A stretch of DNA of 64,000 nucleotides from Paenibacillus sp. PL91 (lineage in GTDB: Bacteria > Bacillota > Bacilli > Paenibacillales > Paenibacillaceae): contig NZ_JABBYG020000019.1 in assembly GCF_012935325.2 (NCBI RefSeq), positions 62,001 through 126,000 on the forward strand, in the 5' to 3' direction. The first letter of the stretch is position 1, and each line of letters opens with the position of its first letter. The position numbers and the translations under genes are program-made. Below the pieces are notes generated by a model. The model was not told the DNA's origin, made no database searches, and saw only the letters and a program-made list of their open reading frames with translations. Positions 32,501 through 41,305 of the stretch are shown here, one piece after another.

Positions 32501-34970
32501 CTTTTACGGTTCCATAGGTTTTTACGAGCAGCTTATAATAGTAGTCGGGCTGGGAGTTCGCCGGGCTATTGCCCCGTTTTCCGAAACCTCCGTTAAATTC
32601 GTTGTAGACCTGAACGCCTGCCAATTGATCCCTGTAATGCTCCGCATAGGCATTCGCGTAATTAGCGAAGCCCTCACGCCCTTCGTCCGTATACGGGGTG
32701 CCGTTGTTGTCGTAAAACGGATTATTGTAACCCGATACGAACAACGCCTTCACGCCTTCTTCCTTTAATTTCCGCATGAAAAAGTCCGGTTGGGGCGAGA
32801 ACGTATACGCTCCCTTTTCTTTCTCGATGCTGGACCATTCCATGCCGCCGCGTGCGGTTTTCGCTCCTGCTTTCGCGATGAGTTCGGCCAAGTCCGCACT
32901 CCATCCTACAGAGGTGCGGTGCAAATGCGCAGCGATGCCGAATGGCGAGTCTTGAAGGCCTTTAACATCGAACGGTGACAGGACGGCAAAAGGCGTACGC
33001 AGCACGATCGGCTCGCTTCCCGCTTCCTCGATTGAGGCCTCCAGCAAGAAATAACCCCGGCGCGGGGATAACACCTCTACGACTGCTGTGCCTGCCACGG
33101 TTTGCGCATCCCCTACAGCCAATACTGCGCCATACATGTCGCGAACGGTCCAACGGACGTTAGGCCGCAGCGTAGCCACTTCGAACTTGACCGGCTCGCC
33201 TTCCGTGAACACGTTGCCTAGACTTGTCTGCTTCAATTCAGTCTTCGGGATCGTTACGGTCAGATAAGGCCCGTCATTGCTCCATTGATCCGCGCCATTG
33301 CCGGCTTCTACCTTGAAGGTATGACGACCTCCGAGCTCCAGTCCGTGAACCGAATAGCTCAACGTATCACCATCGACCGTTCCTACCAATCCCCCATTCC
33401 GATAGATGCGGTATGCCGTCACGTCCTCTGATCCGTTTGCCGCCGTCCAGTTCAGGTCGACGCCGTCCTCCCGCAAATTAGAAGGCTGCAAAGCGCTGCC
33501 GCTATCCCATTGCGGGGCCCCCGCAGTCGCTCTGTCGCTGGAGAGCTCCAAATACGGCTGATTTTGCTGGTTTTCTTTGCTGAAGATTTGAATAACCAAC
33601 CCGTTTGCTGCCTGCTGCAGAAAGCCTAGGCCAATCGTCTTCCGGCCGCCTGCTCTTTGCGACTTCACGTAGGAAGTGACGTCCACTTGATGCCATTTCC
33701 AGGTCTTATCCATTGAAAAGGCATCGAGGTAGTGATCGGCGACTGGTTTCGTCAACCAGGTCATAAGCGATTCGCTCCAGGAAACGTTCTCTACGCCATA
33801 CAGCTGCGTATCGATGACGGAGCCGCCTCCGTCCGTCACCGCTCCGTAGAAATGCAAGGTTGCAGTACCCACCTCGCCATCGAATGGGCCCGTATCGAAT
33901 TTCATAAACGCTTGCCGGGTCACGTTCCGGTCGACATTCACATTTTTGACCCATAGACGGTCAAGGTTTCCGAAATTGTTCATGCTCGCCGTCCCGTCAT
34001 TCACATAAGTATCCTCGATAGGCTGAAGCGCAGCGGTTTCGGGAATCGTCAGCGTCACAGTTGGACCGTTCTGCGACCAATGGCCGGCCGAGTCCCCTGC
34101 CTCGATCTTGAACGTATAAGTTTGACTGCTTTGCAGCCCTGTCGCCCTGTACGTCTTGACCAGCCCTCCGACCTCAGCAATCTGTTCCCCATTCTGATAG
34201 ATGCGGTATTTGGTAACGCTTACATCATCCTCTGCATCCGTCCACCCCAAGTCTACGCTTGCTGGGCTTACCGCTCCCCCCATTAAGCTGCTGCCCTCAG
34301 GCCAGACCGGAGCCGCCGTATCTTCTACTTCAGCGAACACCACCTCTAAATAAGGCTGATTCACCGTATTTTCTTTACTGTTTAAATCAACGACCAGACC
34401 GCTGCTTACGTTCTGCGCCAAACCGACGCTTGCCGCTTCGCCGTTCGCAGCCTGCTCCCTCAAATAGCCTGTAACGTCGATTTCATGCCATCCGGCTGGC
34501 TTACCTATCGTCACCGCTGCGAGTTCGGCCCCGAGGGACGGCTTGCTCATCCAGGTCATCGTGTCCTCTGTCCAGCTGTTATCTGCCACGCCGTGCACTT
34601 GCACGCCGATCTGACTGCCCGCCCCATCCGTAACCTGCCCATACACAGAAATCGTGGCCGATTGAATAACGCCGCCAACCTCTTTAAGATCGAATTTCAT
34701 AAAAGCTTGACGGGACACGTTACGGTCCGCATGCATGCTTTTTATCCTTAACGTCTGGGCGTCCCCGAAGCTTTTGTTTTCCGAAGCCGCCCCGTCATTC
34801 ACATACGTATCGTCAGACGGCGCGATTTGAATCGTTCGGATTCCGGCTGGCGACTCCGCTGCGGGTTCCGCGCTGGCTACTCCCGTTTGCCATAATAGGG
34901 AACAAAACATTGCAACCACCAGCAGCTTTGACGTCAACCTCCAGGTTTTCATTGCCACGATTACAGTCAC
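29580..34970 (-). CDS. S-layer-anchored multidomain glycoside hydrolase-like protein
   Basis: 1796 residues. Signal peptide (about 7-34). Two copies of a DNRLRE-type carbohydrate-binding module (45-215 and 315-480) each followed by an FN3 domain (220-310, 488-577). A clan-A-like TIM barrel spans about 670-990, with proposed acid/base Glu791 in VQVYNEFNGG and nucleophile Glu899 in PIWISEIGWP. A CBM9-like module (about 1270-1450), a Pro/Ser linker, a ZU5-like segment (1475-1600) and three SLH motifs (612-655, 672-715 and 740-785 counted from residue 1000) end the protein. SLH motifs bind pyruvylated cell-wall polymer, so the enzyme sits on the cell surface. The start codon is uncertain: GTG at 34970 overlaps the ribosome binding site, and GTG 34958 or ATG 34952 is likelier. 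Confidence 0.88.
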   Translation of the reverse strand: MTVIVAMKTWRLTSKLLVVAMFCSLLWQTGVASAEPAAESPAGIRTIQIAPSDDTYVNDGAASENKSFGDAQTLRIKSMHADRNVSRQAFMKFDLKEVGGVIQSATISVYGQVTDGAGSQIGVQVHGVADNSWTEDTMTWMSKPSLGAELAAVTIGKPAGWHEIDVTGYLREQAANGEAASVGLAQNVSSGLVVDLNSKENTVNQPYLEVVFAEVEDTAAPVWPEGSSLMGGAVSPASVDLGWTDAEDDVSVTKYRIYQNGEQIAEVGGLVKTYRATGLQSSQTYTFKIEAGDSAGHWSQNGPTVTLTIPETAALQPIEDTYVNDGTASMNNFGNLDRLWVKNVNVDRNVTRQAFMKFDTGPFDGEVGTATLHFYGAVTDGGGSVIDTQLYGVENVSWSESLMTWLTKPVADHYLDAFSMDKTWKWHQVDVTSYVKSQRAGGRKTIGLGFLQQAANGLVIQIFSKENQQNQPYLELSSDRATAGAPQWDSGSALQPSNLREDGVDLNWTAANGSEDVTAYRIYRNGGLVGTVDGDTLSYSVHGLELGGRHTFKVEAGNGADQWSNDGPYLTVTIPKTELKQTSLGNVFTEGEPVKFEVATLRPNVRWTVRDMYGAVLAVGDAQTVAGTAVVEVLSPRRGYFLLEASIEEAGSEPIVLRTPFAVLSPFDVKGLQDSPFGIAAHLHRTSVGWSADLAELIAKAGAKTARGGMEWSSIEKEKGAYTFSPQPDFFMRKLKEEGVKALFVSGYNNPFYDNNGTPYTDEGREGFANYANAYAEHYRDQLAGVQVYNEFNGGFGKRGNSPANSQPDYYYKLLVKTYGTVKANNPDMPVIGMVTAGIPLGWIEEVFKLGGLEYMDVISVHPYRYPQTPEGMVKGLQDLQALIRKYNGGELKPIWISEIGWPTHQSASGVDEKTQADYLVRAHVLALANGVEKVVWYNLMNDGLQADYNEHNFGLIRFADDPLGAYTPKPAYVSYAAMARELTGASFVEQESSADGIRSYVFEKENKPLRVLWAHEDKSAAVYTDSPLAITDLSGNTETFVPYDGKVFLTLTGEPLYIKGNVERIVADGTFSIQGEEHFAGEPAGFTVRLANAADKSVSFSMDVEGVNYPLSAQKGQTAYKRLTVPNASQAGFRMAVVTLLDGEHKVGRLQYEAITRVSSEVKVRPVLEELEDGNYKQTLSVEVNNFSKTNALALKEVSWGLGGQSGQEAWNAAVSPEGTLRLSIPLNGLSLGQNHQAHVQVEFANREPFVYEGNLSFQPIGQKPGEAPTIDLSQSTVKVSNYGGDDDLSGGIWLHYDKDRFYLTAKIKDNVHAAPAKGEEIWNNDGIQFGMAYGIPGEVKEWFEYGIADTPEGPQVYRWRTTSGIDTGPAGKAEATVTRDEEQKLTVYELALPWSELAPIKPVNGESASFSLLVNDHDGTGRRGWIEWGSGIGSEKRPSLYRSMQWMQVPSPPVVNPPSSGPGSASGSGSYVSATGSLVIPPGAAGEVSLGKAVRISIPAGASVESVHFTIEELKEFEALLEEGKQPLSPVFELLKNKAGLFKKPVTLRFKYDPLPLETGQYPSVFYYDEQTERWIEIGGEADGGHITVQTDHFTKFAVFAVESKGEFPSFSDIGGHWAAMQITEAVKQGLVTGYPDSTFKPESGLTRAEFAVMLARALKLPNAAEDAKPFADDRDIPRWAKPDIYKAVQAGILEGYPDSTFDAGLEISRSEIAVMICRAAGHIGEDFAVEEDSGTETSFSDDKSIPAWAKTSAAAAAELGLMKGRSGNRFAPQMKVTRAEAVVLLLRLMDLKG

Positions 34971-37318
34971 TCCTCATGGGTCGATTTTCGCATTTCCTCA
35001 TAGGCGCGTTCCCGATATTCCGATGGAGTCAGTCCGGTTATTTTTTTGAAAATCCGCACAAAACTGTTGACGTTCGTGTAGCCTACCCGTTCGGCGATGT
35101 CGCGGATTTTCTCTTCCGTTTCCGACAACAGCTCCTTGGCTTTGCTCATCCTTAATTCCATCAAAAAATCGATAAAATTGCATTCCTTCTGTTCCTTGAA
35201 CAACTTACTCAAATGCGAGACGCTGATGCGGAATTCGCTCGCAAGCAGGTTAAGCGACAAGTCATTTCGCATATAGTGCTCTTGAAGGTACAGCAGAACC
35301 TTATCGATGACGTCGTTTCGTTCGCGGCCGCTCCTTTTTTGCTGAATCAGCCCGATGAAGCTTTCCATGGCCTCGATCGTAAACTGCTCCAGCTTCTCCA
35401 ATTGCTCATAACGGCTGAGCGTCTCGTACATCGAATGCTTGGGGAACATCCGCTCCGCATCCACGCCGATTTCAGCGGCTGCCGTCGCGGCCTTCATCAT
35501 GCACTGCACGATGAGCTGGACAATCATTTCAGGAGGAATGTTATGCTCCGCAAACGATTCGAACCATCTTCGCACCTGTTGCCTCATCTTCTCCGCATCC
35601 TGCAGCTTGACGGAAGCCAGTATGCCGTCCGTCATCGCATATAGCTTATAAAATTTTGGCGACGGCTCACTCGCCGTATCTTCTGGCGTTATGATGGAGT
35701 TCCCGCCCATAACCAGCTTGTAGCGGAGCGCATCCAGGGACTGCTTATAGGACAGTTGAAGGTCCTGCAGCTCATCCACAGCGTCGCCAATGCCGACCGT
35801 GATGGTGCGGTTGAAATACTCCTGAACGAAATCCTTCATCAAATCCGCGACGACAACTGCACGCATCATATGCCTTTCGGCATCGTCCGCCTCGTCGAAG
35901 CTCATAATGATCGCGCATTTTCCATTGCCCGTTTCCGCCGCGATCCCAAGGCTCTCCGCATTCATCAGCTCCTCGGCGACGTTGCACAGCGCGTAGGCGT
36001 ACAGCTGCAAATCGCGGGGAGTCGCGATTTCATTCCGGTTATCGAATTCCACGCTCATGACGATATAACGACCCGTATGCAGGCAGACGCCGGCCCGGCT
36101 CATGAACGAATGCAGCGCCGCCGTGCTTTTGCGGTTGCCCGAAAGCAAATCCGTCAGCAGCTGCCACTTAATGAACGGTTTGCTTTCGATGACCTGACGG
36201 TGCAACTGCTCCCTGTCCTGCAAAATATCCTGGACGGTCGATTCGAAATATTGGAACTCATCCGTATATTTGCGAGCATGGACGCTTTTCTGCGGGACTG
36301 TCAAATGCTTGGTCATCGACTGGATGAAGCGATTGACCGGTTTAAAGGTCCAGCGCCCAACAGCCGCAGCCGATGCGGTAGCCACGACGAACAGCACCAC
36401 TGCCAGCACCAGCAGCCCGTTTCGGATCGTGGCAAGCGGTCGCGTCAACTGAAACTCAGGGACGACGCGTACGATTTTCCAGCCTGAATAATCCGCTTGC
36501 ATGTAGAAAACGGAGGATGCAACCTGCTCGACATCGGCGGAGAACTGGCCGTCCGCTTCCTGGTCCTCGATAATCCGGCTGATATACGGAAACTCGCTTA
36601 TATCCTTCCCAAGCTTGCTTTTGTCCCCGTGCAGCACAACAACGCCTTCCTTGTCGATGACGAACGTCTGCCCTGCGTCCTCCTCGGTCGAATTCCGGAT
36701 GAGCCCGTGCAGCACGTCCTCCTTGATGTTCACCGCCACCGCTCCCTTTCTACCCGCTGGGGAATGAATGAGCGGATATGTGCGGACAAGCGTAGTGACG
36801 TTCCGGTAAATCGGATAATTGGAACGGTTAAGCTGTATTTTGCGCGTCGGCATCCAATTTGAGTAACCGTCAAACTGCTGGAATTGCGTAATCCATTGAA
36901 AGTCCTGCAGCAAATCCTGCTCCGTCAGCGTATTTCCGGACACGAGCCGCTGCTTCTTGTACGAGTACAAATCGATCGAGAATATATACTCGTTGCTATT
37001 AATGACATTCGTGATGAAATTCGAGATCCGGAACATATTGTTGCGGCTCTCCTGTTCGTTCAGCTCGTATTCGAAAAACCGGACGACCTCGTCGCTTTTC
37101 AGCAGTTGGATGGTCAGCTTATCGATATTTTGCAAGGCAAGCTCCAGCTTGTGCTCCTGCTGCCTCAGCAGCTCCATGTTTGTGGCGGTCAGCTGTTTGC
37201 TCAATTGGCCATTGAAGATCATATATGTCAAAAAAATCGAAGAAAAGACAAGGAGAAACAACACCATAGAAAGCATTGCAATGGCATTAAACAGCCGTTT
37301 ATTCTGAACCCGTTCCAT
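34967..37318 (-). CDS. Membrane-bound AraC-family regulator with extracellular sensor
   Basis: 783 residues. TM helix 1 (about 10-35), an extracellular Cache-like region (to about 295, including FVIDKEGVVVLHGDKSKLGK), TM helix 2 (LLVLAVVLFVVATASAAAVG), a linker with a GGDEF-like or YesN-type middle region, and a C-terminal AraC DNA-binding domain (about 680-775: LNLLASEFRISVSHLSKLFK, IRDIAERVGYTNVNSFVRIF, ITGLTPSEYRE). Regulators of this layout sense extracellular sugar and activate adjacent uptake genes. Its stop overlaps the glycosidase frame by 4 bases, and it lies between binding-protein and enzyme genes. Confidence 0.9.
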   Translation of the reverse strand: MERVQNKRLFNAIAMLSMVLFLLVFSSIFLTYMIFNGQLSKQLTATNMELLRQQEHKLELALQNIDKLTIQLLKSDEVVRFFEYELNEQESRNNMFRISNFITNVINSNEYIFSIDLYSYKKQRLVSGNTLTEQDLLQDFQWITQFQQFDGYSNWMPTRKIQLNRSNYPIYRNVTTLVRTYPLIHSPAGRKGAVAVNIKEDVLHGLIRNSTEEDAGQTFVIDKEGVVVLHGDKSKLGKDISEFPYISRIIEDQEADGQFSADVEQVASSVFYMQADYSGWKIVRVVPEFQLTRPLATIRNGLLVLAVVLFVVATASAAAVGRWTFKPVNRFIQSMTKHLTVPQKSVHARKYTDEFQYFESTVQDILQDREQLHRQVIESKPFIKWQLLTDLLSGNRKSTAALHSFMSRAGVCLHTGRYIVMSVEFDNRNEIATPRDLQLYAYALCNVAEELMNAESLGIAAETGNGKCAIIMSFDEADDAERHMMRAVVVADLMKDFVQEYFNRTITVGIGDAVDELQDLQLSYKQSLDALRYKLVMGGNSIITPEDTASEPSPKFYKLYAMTDGILASVKLQDAEKMRQQVRRWFESFAEHNIPPEMIVQLIVQCMMKAATAAAEIGVDAERMFPKHSMYETLSRYEQLEKLEQFTIEAMESFIGLIQQKRSGRERNDVIDKVLLYLQEHYMRNDLSLNLLASEFRISVSHLSKLFKEQKECNFIDFLMELRMSKAKELLSETEEKIRDIAERVGYTNVNSFVRIFKKITGLTPSEYRERAYEEMRKSTHEE

Positions 37319-37350
37319 GGCCTATCCCCCTTGTCCGCTTCACGGCACCG

Positions 37351-38955
37351 TTAGTTAAAGCTTGCTTTGTTCTCTTCGTACCATTTCTGCGCGATTGCCT
37401 CCGCTTCGGCTCCGCCTAAACGCTCCCACTCCTTGCGGATCTCGCCGATGGCCCAATCGCCTGTATATTTGTCGCCCTGCGTGACAGCCGTTGCCCGCGC
37501 TTCGCGGATGAACGTATCGAGCGTGGAGCGAATTTCATTGATTTCATCGAAATTCGGCTGATACGGGATATCGCGCTTGAACGGGTTTTTCAACACCGTT
37601 TGCAAAGATTCCGCATTCAACGCGGCAATTCGCTGTGAAAGCGCATCGTCGGCCGCTTGAAGAGGCAGATCTTCCGGCTTGATGTTTTCCTGCCGCAGCA
37701 CGGCATACTCATTGGCATACAGTACTTCCTTCGTGAACTTATCCGCGTCGATCCGCTTCGCGACTTCACCTGATTTCTCGAAATGAACGCCTTCTTCACC
37801 GTTCATGAGCGTGAACCACCCCTTATCGATGATCCAATCCAAATACTCGACTGCAGCCTTAGGATTTTTTATATCCTTATTAAATGAGACATAGATGAAC
37901 GGCGATGCTTCCTGGTACGTGCCGTTTTTCCCGTATTTGGATGCTACCGCTTCCAGCGGCACCGGATTAGCGTTCGGCACGTTGGAGATCAAATCCTGCA
38001 TGAGAATGTCAACCGCTCCCATTCCCCATTGGCCCATCAAAATGCCGGCCTTTCCCGTCGTCCACAGCTGATTGGAGCGCTGGTTGTTGCTGTCGGTGAA
38101 ATATTCCTTGTCGACCAGGCCAAGCTCGTAAAGCTGCTTTTCCAAGCCGATGACGTCCTTGAACCTATCCACCGTCGCGCCGTACTTCATTTTCCCGTCC
38201 TCCAAGTACCAGAGGAAGTTCATTGCCCCATGCAAGGCGGCGTAGATATCGGGTGCGTTGGCGCCTACGATCGGCGTGCTGTCCGGATAATGCTCCTTGA
38301 AGGCCTGCGCCACCTTGATTAACTCCTCGACGGTCGTCGGCTTCTCCATGCCGACCTCGTCCAACCAATCCTGGCGGATCCACATCGCGTGGTTCGCGAT
38401 CGACGTGACCGGACGCTTACTGGCCACCGCATACATTTCCCCATTAAACGTCAAGTGTGCTTTTAAATCCGGGTTTTCTTCCAAATATTTTTTGTATGAC
38501 GTGCTGTACTTTTCGATATAATCCCCGATCGGCTGGATGACCCCTTGCGTCACCAGCTTTCCGATATACGAGCGGTCAAACTCCCAAATCAAATCAGGCG
38601 CCTGGTTTGAGGCTATAAGCACATTCAAAGTGTCTTGAGCCTGGTTGCGAGGCACAGGCACAATTGAAACGTCAATGCCCGATTGCTCGCGGATCCATTT
38701 CACCCAGCGGTTATCCTCATATGTCCCCTCGTCGCTCGATACCTGCCCTCTGTCAAACGTGGAGATGCTAATTTTTTTTGGCAGATCCGCGTACGGATCA
38801 TCCGCGCTTTTCGCATTCCCCGAAGAGTCATTGCCGCTTGATGCTTTCGTGCTTCCCGCTTCTCCCTCTTTGTTTGAACAGGCTGTTGCCAGCAGCGCCA
38901 GCAACATCGCGAGGATGAGCAGCAGCCGTCCCTTGCTTTTTGTATTTGGTTTCAT
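37351..38955 (-). CDS. Sugar ABC transporter substrate-binding lipoprotein
   Basis: 534 residues. Lipoprotein signal peptide with lipobox Cys26 in LLATACSNKEG, then a Ser/Gly-rich linker. The body is a family-1 extracellular solute-binding protein of the large LipO/YtcQ type (SISTFDRGQVSSDEGTYEDN, VLIASNQAPDLIWEFDRSYI, WIRQDWLDEVGMEKPTTVEE). It captures oligosaccharide outside the membrane for the two permeases encoded just upstream. The family-typical length of over 500 residues suggests a sizeable oligosaccharide, such as rhamnogalacturonan fragments. Gap to the permease gene is 75 bases. Confidence 0.92.
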   Translation of the reverse strand: MKPNTKSKGRLLLILAMLLALLATACSNKEGEAGSTKASSGNDSSGNAKSADDPYADLPKKISISTFDRGQVSSDEGTYEDNRWVKWIREQSGIDVSIVPVPRNQAQDTLNVLIASNQAPDLIWEFDRSYIGKLVTQGVIQPIGDYIEKYSTSYKKYLEENPDLKAHLTFNGEMYAVASKRPVTSIANHAMWIRQDWLDEVGMEKPTTVEELIKVAQAFKEHYPDSTPIVGANAPDIYAALHGAMNFLWYLEDGKMKYGATVDRFKDVIGLEKQLYELGLVDKEYFTDSNNQRSNQLWTTGKAGILMGQWGMGAVDILMQDLISNVPNANPVPLEAVASKYGKNGTYQEASPFIYVSFNKDIKNPKAAVEYLDWIIDKGWFTLMNGEEGVHFEKSGEVAKRIDADKFTKEVLYANEYAVLRQENIKPEDLPLQAADDALSQRIAALNAESLQTVLKNPFKRDIPYQPNFDEINEIRSTLDTFIREARATAVTQGDKYTGDWAIGEIRKEWERLGGAEAEAIAQKWYEENKASFN

Positions 38956-39030
38956 ACTTGACCTCCTGCAATATAGTTTTTATTATATCAAAACGCGCTT
39001 TTAAAGCGCATTCGATAGCTTACTATTTTC

Positions 39031-39939
39031 CTAACCCTTCACCGAGCCCAGCAGCACGCCTTTAATGAAATGTTTCTGCAGGAACGGATATACGCACAGG
39101 ATCGGTGTAATTGCAATGACAACCGCAGCGGCCCGGATACCCTCAGGCGTAATGACCGTCTGCAACAGTCCTTCGCCGCTGCGCAGCATGTCCGGACTGA
39201 CCAGCGCGATCATCTGATGAAGCTTCACCATAAGTGAAAGCTTATCGGTGTTCCGGATATAGATAAGTACATTCATGTACGAATTCCACCAGCCGACCGC
39301 GTAGAACAGCGTTAACGCCGCAATGACCGGCTTCGACAAAGGCAGGATGATTTTCCATAAAATCGCAGCGTCTCCCGCCCCGTCAATCTGCGCGGATTCC
39401 TCCAGCTCATCGGGCAGTCCTTCAAGAAAGGACTTCATCACGAACATGTTGTAGGCGCTAATGAGCGCCGGCAGCCACAAAGCCCAGTACGTATTCACAA
39501 GCCCCAAACTGTTAATCAGCAGAAAATTCGGAATGAGCCCGCCGCTGAACAGCATCGTGAACAAAATCGCCATGAGCATGATGTTTCTGCCTCTAAGCCT
39601 TGACTTTGACAACGGATAAGCCGCCATAATCGTAAACAGCATATTGAGCGCCGTACCTGCAACCGTAATCAGCGCCGTATTTTTCATGGCGACGAGCAAC
39701 TGACCATCCCTAAGCAGATTGACATAGGCATTCAAATTAAATTCAATCGGCCACATGAACACCTCCGCGGCGTTAATCGCCCGGCTGCTGCTGAAGGATA
39801 CCGCGATAATGTTGACGAATGGAAACAACGTCGCATAGGCGCATAATGCGAGAACCAAATAATTGACCCAGTGAATTACTTTGGAAGAAGAGCCGCGGCG
39901 ATAGTGCAGCTTCTTCCACGCTTTGCCGTTTGTCACCAT
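39031..39939 (-). CDS. Sugar ABC transporter permease (YtcP type)
   Basis: 302 residues, six membrane helices. Typical opening VIHWVNYLVLALCAYATLFP and FPFVNIIAVSFSSSRAI, and the EAA loop ELEESAQIDGAGDAAILWKI that contacts the ATPase. Ends with KHFIKGVLLGSVKG, a hallmark of this subfamily. Overlaps the upstream permease by 7 bases. No ATPase gene is in the operon; in Bacillota a shared MsmX-type ATPase usually serves such importers. Confidence 0.93.
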   Translation of the reverse strand: MVTNGKAWKKLHYRRGSSSKVIHWVNYLVLALCAYATLFPFVNIIAVSFSSSRAINAAEVFMWPIEFNLNAYVNLLRDGQLLVAMKNTALITVAGTALNMLFTIMAAYPLSKSRLRGRNIMLMAILFTMLFSGGLIPNFLLINSLGLVNTYWALWLPALISAYNMFVMKSFLEGLPDELEESAQIDGAGDAAILWKIILPLSKPVIAALTLFYAVGWWNSYMNVLIYIRNTDKLSLMVKLHQMIALVSPDMLRSGEGLLQTVITPEGIRAAAVVIAITPILCVYPFLQKHFIKGVLLGSVKG

Positions 39940-40895
39940 AAGCCCCTCTCCCCCAATGCTTTAATAATCCGATTCACCGATACGATTAATATTAATGCGA
40001 TTAATGACTGGAACAAGCCTAACGCGGTCGTGTAGCTGTACTGCAAATTCACGATTCCCCTTGTATACACATAAGTGCTGATAACCTCCGCCACACTCGT
40101 AACGGCGGGATTTCGGAGGGCATACACCTGCTCAAAGCCGACATCCATCATTCTGCCGACCTGCAAGATTAACAGGATCGCTATCGTACTGCGGATGCCC
40201 GGCAGCGTTACATGCCAGATTTGCCTCAGCTTATTCGCCCCGTCCATCTTCGCTGCTTCGAACAAGGTGGGATCGATCGAAGCCATCGCCGCCAAATACA
40301 GAATCGTGCCAAAGCCCGCTTCCTTCCAAATGCCCGACACGATGAACGTAACCGGCCACCAGAACTTATCCGCCATAAAGTAGATCGGCTCCAGCCCCAG
40401 GCCTTTCATCAGAAAACTGACGAAGCCCGTAGATGGCGACAACAGTGCGATGACGATGCTCCCGAGCACGATCCAGGATATGAAGTGCGGGATATAGAGC
40501 AGATTTTGCAGCGTCCGCTTATACCACTCGATACGTACCTCATTCAGCAGAATCGCCAGAAAAATGGGTACGGGAAAAGCAAAAATGAGGTGATACACGT
40601 TGAGAAGCAGCGTATTTTTAAGTACGACATAAAAATCCTTACTCGAGAACAGCTTTCCGAACTGCTCGAAGCCGACCCAAGGACTGCCCCATATGCCGTC
40701 GGCCAAGCGGTAGTTTTTGAACGCGATAATCTCCCCCGCCATCGGCGCGTATTTAAAAAGTAGCAAATAAGCGGCGACCGGCACCAGCAGCATATAAAGA
40801 AAGCGGTTTCGTGAAACTTGTTTCCAAAAATGCGTGCCTCGATTTATGCGCTTGCCTGTGGGCAGCTTCGCGTCAAGCGGTGCGTGTTGATTCAT
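39933..40895 (-). CDS. Sugar ABC transporter permease (LplB/YteP type)
   Basis: 320 residues, six membrane helices, N-terminal extension. Family motifs: YLLLFKYAPMAGEIIAFKNY, WVGFEQFGKLFSSKDFYVVL, LLYIPHFISWIVLGSIV and the EAA loop LFEAAKMDGANKLRQIWHVT. It forms the membrane channel with the YtcP-type permease. First gene of the seven-gene carbohydrate operon; upstream lies a 400-base gap with an inverted repeat GCGCAAAGCGC (41030-41041). Confidence 0.93.
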   Translation of the reverse strand: MNQHAPLDAKLPTGKRINRGTHFWKQVSRNRFLYMLLVPVAAYLLLFKYAPMAGEIIAFKNYRLADGIWGSPWVGFEQFGKLFSSKDFYVVLKNTLLLNVYHLIFAFPVPIFLAILLNEVRIEWYKRTLQNLLYIPHFISWIVLGSIVIALLSPSTGFVSFLMKGLGLEPIYFMADKFWWPVTFIVSGIWKEAGFGTILYLAAMASIDPTLFEAAKMDGANKLRQIWHVTLPGIRSTIAILLILQVGRMMDVGFEQVYALRNPAVTSVAEVISTYVYTRGIVNLQYSYTTALGLFQSLIALILIVSVNRIIKALGERGLW

Positions 40896-41114
40896 GTTTG
40901 TCTCCTTTCTCCCCTTCGGGGTACATTCTAATTCTCCAGCCGTTTGTTCAGGTCTGCCCCTCTATTCCAAGCTAACACAGTGCATCTCGTCGTTGAAATC
41001 TCCAGTTTTTGTCGGGGTACGCTTTATGCGCAAAGCGCTATGTGCTTTTTTTGTGATGCTATTCTTTTTTGGTGATTTGGAGTGAAATGTAGCGGGATTA
41101 CGGGTGGCAACCAG
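40896..41114. other. Upstream region of the carbohydrate operon
   Basis: No gene seen. ATGCGCAAAGCGCTATG at about 41027-41043 contains AAAGCGCT, the core of catabolite-responsive elements (consensus TGAAAGCGCTTTCA), but only about 9 of 14 consensus positions match, so CcpA control is only a possibility. Confidence 0.3.
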
Positions 41115-41152
41115 AAAAAGGCCTCACAGGCGATGACTCGCCTTGTGAAGCC
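41115..41152 (-). terminator. Terminator, minus strand
   Basis: GGCCTCACAGGCGA-TGA-CTCGCCTTGTGAAGCC forms a long stem; on the minus strand it is followed by TTTTTC. It probably ends the transcript of the GNAT gene at 41306. Confidence 0.7.
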
Positions 41153-41305
41153 GATGGTTTCAACATGATTTGCTCACACGCTTAGAAGCAGTTTTTTTCC
41201 AGTTCTGTATCGTCCTTGGCCTCTGCAAACAGCAAAGCGGCTGCAATCCTTTTCGTACTAATATTTAGATGAAACCGGTGTCTTCATTGACTTGCTTAAA
41301 ATCCG

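Noticed and set aside
32115..32768. 217-codon plus-strand frame inside the SLH glycosidase gene
   Set aside because: Antisense to a well-supported multidomain coding sequence; composition typical of a shadow frame.
41027..41043. Catabolite-responsive element upstream of the sugar operon
   Set aside because: Only the AAAGCGCT core and about 9 of 14 consensus positions match; mentioned in the gap entry but not called as a site.
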